Counted from the first letter of the stretch, positions 8,672-17,847 are shown. The stretch: DNA of 20,598 nucleotides from Euglena gracilis (GCA_900893395.1 CAAHFI011320568.1:1-20598), one strand, 5' to 3'. Program-made: numbers and translations. The notes: generated by a model from the sequence alone, not told the origin.

Positions 8672-8934
8672 GGCTGCCCAGTGTGCCACAATTCCTGGAT
8701 GCGCGAGGCCACCATCTCGTCTGTTGCCACCGAAACAAAATTGTCCGGAGACACGGGCGGTGCAGTCCTATCTCTTAGGGCTGGCTCAAAAGGCTGCGTT
8801 CCCAAACAGACGAGACGAAGCTGCCCCTTATGTTTCACGACACCCCCCTTCCTGGCCAGCGCTGTTGTTTCCGGACCACCCCCCTGCGTCCTCTCCTTAT
8901 GCCACCCCCCCCCGATGAGGATGTTTTCCGTCAC
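8581..8934 (-). pseudogene. Minus-strand frame containing the GQLRLV module (copy 2)
   Basis: A 117-codon minus frame contains GQLRLVCLGTQPFEPALRDR and then APPVSPDNFVSVAT, homologous to the remnant at 6170-6731. The family is not recognised. It lies about 250 bases downstream, on the minus strand, of the tyrosine-recombinase remnant and may be the tail of the same element. Confidence 0.35.
8683..8840. repeat. Dispersed repeat module 2, copy 2
   Basis: This is the direct-orientation partner of 6461-6602. It contains an additional short segment (about 8703-8720) absent from copy 1. Confidence 0.8.
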
Positions 8935-9189
8935 CTCGGGCTCCGCAATTTGCCCTTGTGAGGCTCACAAGGAATTTATGCTTCGCCCTGGATGTCTCTT
9001 CCTCTCGTGTGGGGTTTCCTCGAGAGAGTACAATTATCCTGGGGGGATAGAATTCGGCTCACCCCGCTCTTATTCTCAGCCCTCATGGCCGTTTCCTCCC
9101 TGGTGAGACTTCCCGGGAGTACTCGGCCATTCGGGCTTCGCACACTCTGCGGGGGGACGTTGTGCACGACCCCTGGCCGAGGTTTTTTG

Positions 9190-9760
9190 CTGAATCAACC
9201 GCCCCAAATAGTAAATAATGGGCTGAAAATGCTGTGGTATTTTCCTACTGACCAAGTTCGCACACCTCCTCGCTGGAAAATACACCCCTTTTGTACATCA
9301 AAACCCCTGCCGCCCTGGTGCTTTGGGACTGCCAGCGGGAAATTGGAAGGCCAAAAGTGTTCAACAACTCCTTTGTCAAAGAGTTGATCCTGTTGGCAGA
9401 CAAGGGTTTTTTGCCATCCAAAATCCACAACAAGGGGGCACCCTGGCGTATGAAAGTTGTTCTTTTCACATATTCTCTCATCCAAAGATATGGACTCAAG
9501 TAGGTTAGCTAATCAATCTTCAACACCTGCCCCAATTTGGTGAAGGCCAACCCTTTCTCCTGAACCAAAATGAAATTTTTTCCCGCAACCACTGAAATGG
9601 TCCTGTGAGTTCTGGCCAGTTCCACCCCCCTGTGAAGAGCCAAAACTCTGAAAGACAGAATGAACCTCCACCTCAACTCCATAAGGGACATGTAGGAAAT
9701 CCTTGCATTGATCTGCAATTTTCTCAAAATAAAATGGGTAATGGGTCCCAAAAGGCAGCA
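9190..9760 (-). mobile_element. Fossil tyrosine recombinase (DIRS/Ngaro- or Crypton-like)
   Basis: Two adjacent minus-strand frames (9509-9751 and 9245-9499) carry the landmarks of a tyrosine-recombinase catalytic domain in the right order. There is a box I-like RxxEL in the context LALHRGVELARTHR, then a beta-strand/Lys region (VVAGKNFILVQEKG). A linker with GKKPLSANRINSLTKELL follows, and then a box II-like SQSTRAAG with the conserved Arg, followed by SSEEVCELGQ. The STRA form resembles recombinases of DIRS/Ngaro retroelements; Cryptons are the alternative. The domain is close to full length for the catalytic core but is broken in a few places. No DIRS-type reverse transcriptase is visible nearby. 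Its upstream side is cut by element A's LTR. Confidence 0.6.
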
Positions 9761-9857
9761 TTGTGTACCAGGCGTATGCTTCTGTCCCCTTCCGCTGTCC
9801 CCTTCCGTTGAGGAAGTTAGGATGGAAGCAGATCCTATTAGGATTTCCTAATGGGTG

Positions 9858-9878
9858 CCCCTTCTCTCTCCACAGGTG
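9858..9878 (+). other. 21-bp block shared with the flank of element C's LTR
   Basis: CCCCTTCTCTCTCCACAGGTG occurs here and, on the minus strand, at 3801-3821, where it directly abuts the start of element C's partial LTR. It has the form of a 3' splice site (pyrimidine run plus CAG). Confidence 0.7.
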
Positions 9879-10085
9879 GTATTCTGTTATATTCTTCTTA
9901 TACCTTTTCTCCGGACCGGACTTGGATATCCAGTCCGTCCTCCCTGCATTGCTCCGTGCTTTGCTTCTTGGGAAGTGGGAAAAGGGTTTTTCTGTTACTC
10001 TGATTTTCAGTTCCCAAGTAGGTGCGCCAAGGCGAAAGCGAAGGTTTTTGGGAATTGGGAAAGGGAATTGGGAATCAGACGTACA
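9879..10085 (+). repeat. 5' LTR of element A, R-U5 part
   Basis: It matches the last ~210 bases of element C's complete LTR (reverse complement of about 2245-2455) and ends GACGTACA just before the primer site. The U3 part upstream of 9879 does not match element C, so the LTR start is undefined. TGTGTACCAG at about 9762 is one candidate. Confidence 0.7.
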
Positions 10086-10087
10086 CT

Positions 10088-10116
10088 TGGTAGCAGATTA
10101 GGTTACGATCCTACAC
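10088..10116 (+). promoter_or_regulatory. Primer-binding site 1, element A
   Basis: TGGTAGCAGATTAGGTTACG begins two bases after the LTR end. It fits the 3' end of initiator tRNA-Met (acceptor ...TCTGCTACCA), with similarity continuing into the T arm (CGATCC, complement of GGATCG). Confidence 0.7.
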
Positions 10117-10156
10117 CTACAGCCCATACCGAAAGCAAAGCTATCAGTATTACACT

Positions 10157-10180
10157 TGGTAGCAGATTGGTTCGATCCTA
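10157..10180 (+). promoter_or_regulatory. Second primer-binding-site copy, element A
   Basis: TGGTAGCAGATTGGTTCGAT repeats the first site 69 bases downstream, within a duplicated block TACACTTGGTAGCAGATT...CGATCCTAC. The distance to the gag start at 10368 is 211 bases. Confidence 0.65.
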
Positions 10181-10367
10181 CGCTGACTGGCAGCGGAGGC
10201 CCCTGCACCGTTATTACACGGTCGCAGCGTCAGCTCCCGGCTTCTAGTCAACGTCTAAGCAGACGAGCAGGCTCCGGAAGGCTCTGTACGGTATTACCCG
10301 TTACAGCCCCTCTGGTGCCAGCACAACTGCTTAGTTTTGTGGGTTTTTGCTGTTTTTGTTCAGAAAG

Positions 10368-13300
10368 ATGCAAAGCACAGGCCCCAACCATCAATTCAAC
10401 TATGCCTTATTACAGGCATCATTGCAAGACATTGACCAAGAAACGGGGATTGGAAGCTTTTATGTGAAAGTGCTTCCAGTTCCCACGCCGATGAGGCACA
10501 ATTGGTTCAATTGTCAACATTGCAACACTTGTCATCATTGACAGTGGTCGGCGATGAGCCCTCCACATCATTGGCTTCAGAGGCTAATGCGGCCTCTTCC
10601 GCACTCACCTTGCCACAACGGGGGTATTCGCCTCTGTCTGCGGCAATGGTGCAGCTGCGCACACCGGAGAGACCCGTGGTGATTCCGCCACCGGGCTTCT
10701 CTGGTGATGGTGGGCTAGAAACCCCGTGTTTCTTTCAACCCCACCCGCTCTTCCACCGGCAAGCCCTTACAGAGCTTTGCCACCACCACCCGATATCGGG
10801 TGCTATCCCGCACTACCTTGGCAACCGGAGACTCGCCTAGTGGTGCCGGAATTCTCCGGTACATCCCAACCCATGGATGACTATGGGAAGGGCACTGGTG
10901 AGCTCCTCACTGCTGAGGATGTGCAGGATATGTTGCTCGGCTTCCAGGGGATCACCCCCTTGTGAGGCAGTTCAACCATGTGCAACAATGCGTTGCAGAG
11001 TGTGCAACCGCACTCAACAAAGTGCTTCAGTTTGATGAGGACAACCAAAAACATGTCTTCACCAAGCTGGAACACTGCTGGAATTACTTGCAGGAAGTTG
11101 GCAAATATTGCCAGAGGAATTTCGAAAGTGCGGGTATTGACCTTGCAAACTTTCGGGAAACCTTTGACAGAATGTGCCAACAACTCCGCAAAACTTCCGG
11201 CAAATTAGTGAATGCATGCATGAAGCGGAAACGCGGAATGACTCCAAGTTTCTGCACTTGCATGACTCACTACAACGTTATCGGGACAAATGGAGTCCTG
11301 TTCATCCGCGTTGTTGCATTTGCAACAACAGTTGCATGCACGAGATTCCTCGTCTGCAACATCCACAGTGGTGGATTTGTGTCTATGGACCATTTCACCA
11401 CATTGTCCGCAACTTTCCATGAATCGCAACACCGCATTATGCAGTTGTGCGATGAAACGGAAAAGTTTCGGCAATTCCAGTCACAAGCCAACGAGAATTT
11501 TGCTCCCCACACGTATGTGCGGCAGTTGGAGGAGCGACTTTCCCGTTTGGAGCAGAAAACCTGCTATTGTGACGCGAATCAGGTTGGATTATCCAATCTG
11601 AGCGCGAAAGTCGCGGAAATGGCACAACGGCAGGATTCCCTGCAGTTGCAGTTGCAATCCGACATTGGCGGGATTAACTCGGCCATTGCGGGTTTGCAAC
11701 AAAGCTATTCCGCACTTTCCCACCGAGTTCCGGACATTAGCGGTATTCAGACTGCTATTGGGGAACTCCAGACCCGGTATGCATCGGTGTCTACCAAAGT
11801 AACGGAAATGCAGTCTTTACCTGCAGGTTCCAGTTCTCGGATTACCGAGAACCCTGATTTCAAGGCATTTTATGACAAAATGCTCACTAACAATCAGGAA
11901 ACCTTGCAAGATTTCTGCAACAGCCTATTACGGCTTGAGGAATCGGTGAATCGGAATGCCCGATCCACGCAAGTGAGATTACCAGGTTGGATGAGCGAAT
12001 TTCCGCGTTGTTGGATAAGCCACAACCCGGAAATTTGCCCGTGGGTACCACAACCGCGTTGTCGGATAACCCTGCACCGGTTGCACCCACCACCACCAAC
12101 CAAGGTGACATCACCTTTGCAGATTCTCTCAAATGCTGTAAAAGCATTAAGGGACAACTCCAATTATTGGATAAGTCTCACGGGAAACTTGTCCAAGATG
12201 TTACCGGAATTTCCGAAAGGATTCCGCACTTGGATGACTTTTCCCGTTACCGCAAGCGTATTCGCGCTTTGGAGGATGAAGTTGACCGTATTTGCGGCCA
12301 ACTCCAACTCGTTGAGCATTTGGAGCAAAGTGTGCATGACTTGTCTGTGGGTTTGGATAATGTGTCCAACCAACAGCGGGTTTCACACCGCAATTCGGCA
12401 GTATGCATTGCCGAAGATGCGCCAAATGTTCCAGATTCGCGTTTCACATAACCCGCTCTGGGTGCACATGCACCACCACCACCCGTGTCCCGAGTGTCAC
12501 AATCCGCGATTCCGCGAATTGTGCCACCATTGGCCTTGTCCACAACCCAAACCCAGTTTTCGGATGAATTTCCCATTACGGGAACCGAATTTTCGGAAAA
12601 CACGGCGATTCCGCCAAGTCTCCACCAAGAAATCCATCATTCCATGCTTGTGCGTGGAATGAGCCAAACCCGTACACCGGGAGTGGGTCACATGTTGCAT
12701 GCGCGACATACCCCCACACCGGAGAGTCCCCTATTACGGGTGACCAACAGGGTTTGCGACCGGATTTCCGGTACCAGGATTCACCTTCACCAGAAATTTC
12801 GCGATTCCGACAAGAATCCGGAAAGGATACGCTTGGTGCTCGAGCGTACCCAGGCCCGAACCGCGGAATACCACCGAGGGTCACGGGTTTTCAGAAAGAC
12901 TTCAAGGGCACCATCGCAATCGCGAATAAGGTGAAACCCCAATGGGACGGTGATCCAACCACATGGAGACAGTTTTTCCGGGACTGGGAGTATTACTGGG
13001 CATTGAAAGGGCCAACCCAGGACACAAACCCGGAGGTGATCAAGATGGAATTCATCGATTGCCTCCCAAGGGATGAGAAGGAGCGCGCGCGACAACTTGT
13101 CATTCGCTACCGCGTTTCCTTTGATGACCTGGTGGAGCAATACGCTTCCACCAGTTCAAGTTTGGTCGCTAGGATTACCCTAGAGACCAAGTGGCGGCAA
13201 TGCGCCCCACCCGATCGCAAGTGGAAGTCCATTGACCTTTGGTATGCCAAATGGTTAGGACTTGCCGCTGAAGTGGATGAACTCAGTGAAAAGCAAATGC

Positions 13301-13386
13301 GCGAACAGTTTGACGCTGTTCTCATGCATTTCACGCCTAGCCTCATCAAGGATATCCACCGTGAGGAGTTGGCGGTCATGCAATGA
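10368..13386 (+). mobile_element. Gag region of element A (coiled-coil N-terminal part and capsid-like part)
   Basis: The start is at ATGCAAAGCACA (10368), matching element B. An initial Pro/Ser-rich part (about 10500-10950) is followed by long helical, heptad-rich segments, e.g. LEERLSRLEQK near 11530 and RIRALEDEVDRICGQLQ near 12265. The capsid-like part is at about 12890-13386 (DPTTWRQFFRDWEYYWALKG, KSIDLWYAKWLGLAAEVDEL), typical of retrotransposon gag. The N-terminal extension ahead of the capsid is about 2.5 kb, far longer than usual for Ty3/gypsy gag. The region is broken but retains the longest open frame of the window (10962-12662). Confidence 0.7.
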
Positions 13387-13596
13387 CTCTTGACCAACGC
13401 TGGAATTATGTCCAAGCAAGTTGAAGCTATCACAGCTTCTTGGTCAGATTCAATCCGCGTATAACGCACACCCAACCGCTGGATTACCGGCTGGTTCGGT
13501 GAACGCATTGCAAAAATCACCGGTTTCACCCACTTCACCACCACGGGATCGAAAACGCGATACCCGCGTTCTTCGGACCAAGCCACGGATAAAGTG

Positions 13597-14068
13597 TGCT
13601 TTTTGTGCAACAAATCGGGACATATGTCTCGGGAATGTCCTAATCCTGAAGCGCGAAAGCGTATTCAGAGTCCGCGAGGCTCGACCTCATCACGGGTTCG
13701 GGTTCCTCCGCGTTTTCACGCCAATCGGGCAATTCACGGTCATCGGGTCCCCGTTCCGGTGGTATTAGCCCCCGGATCCCGTTCCGCGATGAGCGGAAAC
13801 ACGGTACCCCTCGGGGTAGGTCACCCGGTGCCCCGGCCAAGAAGCGTGATTCTCATCGCGAGACATCGCGATCGCGTTCGCGAAGCGGATCATCTTCTTC
13901 GCGATCCTCATCGGGAAAACCCCGATACACCGGTCATGGTCGACGGGATACCCGGTCACCACGACGGTTTGACGGGAAATCGGGAAACCGATCCCCCGTT
14001 ACCCAGAATCGCGACACAAATCTCGGTGTTCGCTTTGTGGATCGAGTGATCACCACTCATCCAAATGT
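13597..14068 (+). mobile_element. Nucleocapsid part of element A: two CCHC zinc knuckles and an RS-rich linker
   Basis: Knuckle 1 (13597-13638) reads CFLCNKSGHMSREC. Knuckle 2 (14027-14068) reads CSLCGSSDHHSSKC. Both fit C-X2-C-X4-H-X4-C. Between them (about 13850-14020) the DNA is rich in CGATCGCG/TCGCG motifs and encodes an Arg/Ser-rich stretch. These knuckles bind the element's RNA in functional relatives. Confidence 0.75.
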
Positions 14069-14110
14069 CCGCGTTCTCGTTCTCCCCGCCCTGGCCAACG
14101 TCATCGCGGT

Positions 14111-14483
14111 ATGAATCGCGGTGACAAGGGTCACTCCTCCAACCGCCATAAAGTCGGTTTCAAGATATCTTGTTTGGAGGATGACACCCCGGCTTCGGGC
14201 AGGGAGGGGGATGAGACCACGGATACCGATTTCGACGAGGCCCGCATGGCGGTGCGCACGTTGAAATCCGTTTATACCTCTAAAAGGCCCATAGCCGGCT
14301 ATTCGGCCGGTTCGGACCTGGAGTAGGGGAGCCCGAGGTCCGAGGGCACGGACCTCTGGGCTGATGAACAGATGGAGGTAGGACCTGATCAACCCTGCCC
14401 CCCCTGCCCATCTGCCTTTCTGGTCGGTACCCGGAAAATTTTCGGGTCCCCACCCCCCACTCCAACTTTCCGCTCGGAATGTT
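14111..14483 (+). other. Gag-pol junction region of element A
   Basis: A 71-codon frame (14111-14326) is Asp/Thr/Gly-rich and ends just before a Pro-rich segment at about 14390-14460 (CCCCCCTGCCC, CCACCCCCC). No domain is recognised; it is a linker between nucleocapsid and protease. Confidence 0.4.
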
Positions 14484-14940
14484 GTGCAAAGTAGGAAAGG
14501 GTTCATGGGAAAGCTGGCAAGAAAACGTATTTTCGCCAGACCCTTCACTTTGCTACCCCCCATGGAACTTTTGGTCCAAGCGGAAATCAAAATCCAAAAT
14601 TTTTGTGCAAAAGTCAAAATTCTCATTGACACTGGTTGTCGCATTGCACTACTTTTTCGGTTCGGGTTGATACCAACCCCCTCTTGGTGAAAGCCAAGAA
14701 GCCGATCAAAATTACGACGGCTGACAACACCCCCATGTGCGGTGGTGACTTGGGATGCTTTTTGGACATTGTCCTACCCCTCATCCCCAAGCACCACTCA
14801 CACCCCCCCAACCGCAAAATTTTCCGGATACCTGGGGATACGAATCCGGAATCCATGGTTCTGACGTAATTCTGGGATACCCCTTTTTACGTCAGCACCG
14901 GCTGGTAGTGGATTGCCACTCCCACGGTTTGCGCACATCA
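14484..14940 (+). mobile_element. Aspartic protease remnant of element A
   Basis: The catalytic-type DTG is at 14628-14636 in the context ILIDTGCRI. It is followed about 230 bases later by ILGYPFL (about 14869-14889), the usual hydrophobic-Gly motif near the end of retroviral-type proteases, then RQHRLVVDCHSHGL. It is degraded. Confidence 0.65.
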
Positions 14941-15719
14941 CCATTCTCTTCATTGCCCCCCAAACCTTCATCACCTGTGGCGTCAACCACGACGAGCACC
15001 AATTTTTCCACACCTTTTTTAAAAATTTACCCGTTATCCACCACACCAACCAACGTTTTCCACACTGGGTGTACCGAGAAAGTTCACCCCTGCCCAATGA
15101 CACACCAACTTCCGTTCCCATGAGGCAGGCAAGCGAGTAGCGGTACCCCCTCGTTCCACTGGGTTGCAAGACGAAAGCCCAAAGGCCTGAAGTACGTGCG
15201 GTGTAGATTAGTCGCCCAGCTGCACCAATATCCAGTTTTCCACCAGATGTATCGCTTTCAGATACATCTGTACAGCCCCCAGCAGCTACAAAAAGCGCAT
15301 CCCAACTTTTACACACACACACACCACCAGACCACATGCGCGACCAGGACCACTACTCCGACACTTCCTTCCAGTGTGTGCACTGTAGGAGAATTTCGCC
15401 CAGCCAGATTTCGATTGTGGATGTTTAGTCCAAACAGCAACACTAATCCAGATTTCGCACACCAATACACTTGGTTGCGGATCGCAATGTGCGACCGTAC
15501 ATTAAGTGTTCCAACAACAACAACGAGGTATTGCCTTGTTGTTTGGGACCGCGAAATCCGTGTCCCACACCTCCCCAACCCCCATCTGGCATGCTATGGA
15601 CTGGGTATGTACCCATCCAACCTTGGGAGTGTGGATGACACACCCTTGACCTATTTTGCGGATCCCTGAACTGCGTTACCGCTCTTCAACCCGCGAACCC
15701 AGTCGACAGATACGCGATG
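14941..15719 (+). other. Low-complexity linker between protease and the next domain
   Basis: This is Thr/Pro/His-rich coding-like sequence with a CA-dinucleotide microsatellite at about 15310-15326. No domain is recognised. Confidence 0.35.
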
Positions 15720-16370
15720 CGTGTATGGAACGCATTTAATTTTGGCGAATACCGTATTTCGGGGATTGGTTCTCCAAAATCGCGTGTTGGTTGATTCCTT
15801 CTATTTGTCGTTGGAAATTGATGGTTTTCATCACAGCGCATGCGCGCTTGTCGCGTATTGGTCGCGACATTCCAACGCGTTTCTAAAATTCTGGGGTGAT
15901 ACGGTGCTATGGATGCATCCTCCCCCAAACCTTCTTCCCGATGTGGTGGAGAAAATCCTCCGCGATGAAGCGCGAGGAGCTCTCCTGATACCCGTCAATC
16001 CGAATGCCGATTGGTTTCACCAACTATCCTATGTGTGCTTTCATTGGTGGGATTTACCCGCTGATGTACCACTATTCGATGATTTTTGTGGTATATTATT
16101 ACAACCTGTTAAAGAAATCATTTTTAGCGTTTGTTTCTTTGACGCATTCGGAATATCTGATTTGCGTGTGCCAAGATATTGGAACCAATGGGGATGCAAC
16201 AGCCTCCACGCAGATTTCTGCGGTCATTGAGAGTGCTGACCAACACCCCAAATCTGCTGACTACTGTTCGCGAATTGCTCGCGAATTCCACAGTGTACTG
16301 GATTACCCAGTTTATGCAGTGTCATCGACCCCGCGATTCGCGGTCCGTTTGGTGTTTGCAAAATAGCTCA
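15720..16370 (+). mobile_element. Probable Dam-like (DNA N6-adenine methyltransferase-type) segment in pol of element A
   Basis: The frame at 15721-16230 contains LWMHPPPNLLPDVVEKILRD, then EARGALLIPVNPNADWFHQL. The pattern W-x-x-PP, a helix with V-x-K, then a hydrophobic strand and WF is the one seen in DIRS-type and some algal or protist retroelements, where it is ascribed to a phage-type Dam methyltransferase-like fold (NPPF/NPPY motif). Its place here, between protease and reverse transcriptase, is unusual for Ty3/gypsy. I assign it by pattern only. It is degraded. Confidence 0.4.
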
Positions 16371-16439
16371 AGGATGGCGCTAAGCCCATGCACCGGAAAA
16401 ACTTCATCGTTCGGGTGAACGCGAACAGGCTCTCAACGA

Positions 16440-16908
16440 GATGATAGGAACCCTTTCAGCAGAAGTGGATTATCCCTTCCAAGGACGATGGACATCACAA
16501 GCTTTTGTGGTGCCCAAACCCGCTGACCAGTCTGGACAGAAGAAGTGGAGACTGCTGCTGGATTGCCGGTACTGAACTCCCAATCGAAGGATGACCCCTT
16601 CGCGTTCCCGCGATCGAGGATTTGATCACCAAACAATAGGATAACCGGTTGTGGTCAATCTTTGATCTAGAAGACGGTTTTCATCAGATGCATTTGCATC
16701 CTGATTCGCCACCGTACACGGCATTGGTGACATACAAGGGTGTGTACCAATGGACGGTACTCCCCATGGGTGTTAAGAATGGCCAGCCATTTTCAACGCA
16801 TGATCCAGTGGTTTTGCGCATTTACCGTTTGCTCCGGTGTATATCGATGATTTACTGGTGGGAACAACCGCCATCCACGGAATCGGGCGAGGATATCCTC
16901 GACCGCAT
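16440..16908 (+). mobile_element. Reverse transcriptase, N-terminal part (element A)
   Basis: Motifs: KKWRLLLDC (16540-16566), WSIFDLEDGFHQM (about 16652-16690), YQWTVLPMGV (about 16747-16776), and the catalytic box YIDD at 16840-16851 in the context VYIDDLLVG. These are Ty3/gypsy-type RT boxes. The domain is interrupted shortly after YIDD by the 1.2-kb TRIM-like insertion. Confidence 0.85.
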
Positions 16909-16910
16909 TA

Positions 16911-17163
16911 GCCGGCCAACTACCCCAAGGGAACGCGGGAGGACCACCTGGCGGTAATCGGGCGACAGCCCAGGGTCGAGACCGGAGAAGGCCCTGCAGG
17001 CGGCACCCTTATTTCGCCATCGGTACCCGAGTGGTCTGGCACTCGGTTGTGGTCCCAAAGATCCCGGTTCGAGTCCCGGCGGGTACCCCACGTGGGCAAA
17101 AAGAAAGGCCCGACCGGAGAGAAAGAGATTCGATCCTACGCCAAAGGCAAAAGCCCTGGAACT
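16911..17163 (+). repeat. Terminal repeat 1 of the TRIM-like element
   Basis: It starts GCCGGCCAACTAC and ends CCTGGAACT. It contains the tRNA-derived segment at 17022-17090. It matches 17848-18105, with most differences near the ends and just upstream of the tRNA-like part. Confidence 0.85.
17022..17090 (+). ncRNA. tRNA-derived Pol III promoter segment, repeat 1
   Basis: GGTACCC at 17022 can pair with GGGTACC at 17081-17087, followed by CCA, like a tRNA acceptor stem. Box A-like TACCCGAGTGGT (17024-17035) resembles the Ser/Leu-type TGGCCGAGTGGT. Box B GGTTCGAGTCC (17066-17076) is a perfect consensus. The A-to-B spacing of 42 bases is normal for Pol III. The anticodon arm does not fold cleanly, so this is a tRNA-derived promoter rather than a working tRNA gene. 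Confidence 0.65.
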
Positions 17164-17173
17164 GGTAGCAGTG
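17163..17173 (+). promoter_or_regulatory. Primer-binding site of the TRIM-like element
   Basis: TGGTAGCAG directly follows terminal repeat 1 and is the same core as the primer sites of elements A and B (tRNA-Met-initiator type). Confidence 0.55.
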
Positions 17174-17208
17174 TGGGCGGCGGCGGTCAGAGCGCCTGCG
17201 CACACAAA

Positions 17209-17248
17209 GTAGCGGAACCCTCCGCTACTACCTGACCACCCTTTTTTT
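17209..17248 (+). terminator. Hairpin followed by T7, possible Pol III terminator
   Basis: GTAGCGGA (17209-17216) and TCCGCTAC (17221-17228) form a perfect 8-bp stem with a 4-base loop. A T7 run follows at 17242-17248. Four or more Ts suffice to stop Pol III, so a transcript started at the upstream box A/B would end here, at roughly 235-240 nucleotides. Confidence 0.45.
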
Positions 17249-17847
17249 GTATTTGCATTCCGCAGCTCCTTGTTTCCATGGATTCAATCTGATTTGTGCA
17301 TTGGAATTCAATTGTTCAAAGTCAATTGTTCAATTCAATCAAATACAAAGATTTCAAAGAAACCAGAGGAAAATGCAAAGGAGAATTACCTTAAGGAGCT
17401 CAAAACAAAACCTCAAGGAATTGCCTACCAGGCGCGCCCCAGGGCCAATTTCAAAGTACCTGCTGGATTTGGCTGGGCTAAGTGGCTGTAAGGGTGGGAA
17501 GCACCCCCTGAAAACCCCTAGCACCCGGCTTTTCCGCCCCCCCTCTGTCCTCCCTCAATTTCCCCCCCCTGCGAGGGCCCACCTAAGCGGCTCCGCAGAC
17601 CCCCAGAGGCATCGCAGGAGGCACCCCTCTCCACTCCGCCGCCGGAATACTAACAAAATGGATCCAACCCATTCCAAGCACCCACGGAGCTTCCCAGGGC
17701 CTCCGTGGGGGCAAAGCCCACCCGCACACCCCCCTCACCGGATCCGTGACCTGGGACCACCCTGCCGGAACCCCAGCGAGATCGGACCTCCCCTGGGAAA
17801 CTGTTGGCAGAGGTTAATTCTGAGGAAGGGAGTGTGGGCGGTTCGAG
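17249..17847 (+). other. Internal region of the TRIM-like element
   Basis: The first part is AT-rich with a short repeat, ATTCAATTGTTCAAAGTC then AATTGTTCAATTC, at about 17307-17338. The later part is C-rich and could be read as Pro-rich. No gag or pol motif is present. The purine-rich stretch at 17822-17832 may be the polypurine tract, though six or more bases separate it from the repeat. Confidence 0.45.

Noticed and set aside
9762-9771. TGTGTACCAG as the start of element A's LTR (also at about 850 and 880 for B)
   Set aside because: The word is suggestive, but no second LTR is available for comparison and the upstream copies lie inside protein-like sequence, so the boundary stays undefined.
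15310-15326. CA-dinucleotide microsatellite
   Set aside because: It is a short simple repeat of no particular interest.
17022-17090. A functional tRNA gene
   Set aside because: Acceptor-like ends and box B are good, but the anticodon arm does not fold cleanly and the T stem has a mismatch. A second copy sits in the other terminal repeat.
17134-17147. TTCGATCCTACGC shared between the TRIM repeats and element A's second primer-site region (10171)
   Set aside because: Thirteen shared bases may reflect a common tRNA or retroelement origin, but it is too short and out of place relative to the primer site to build a claim on.
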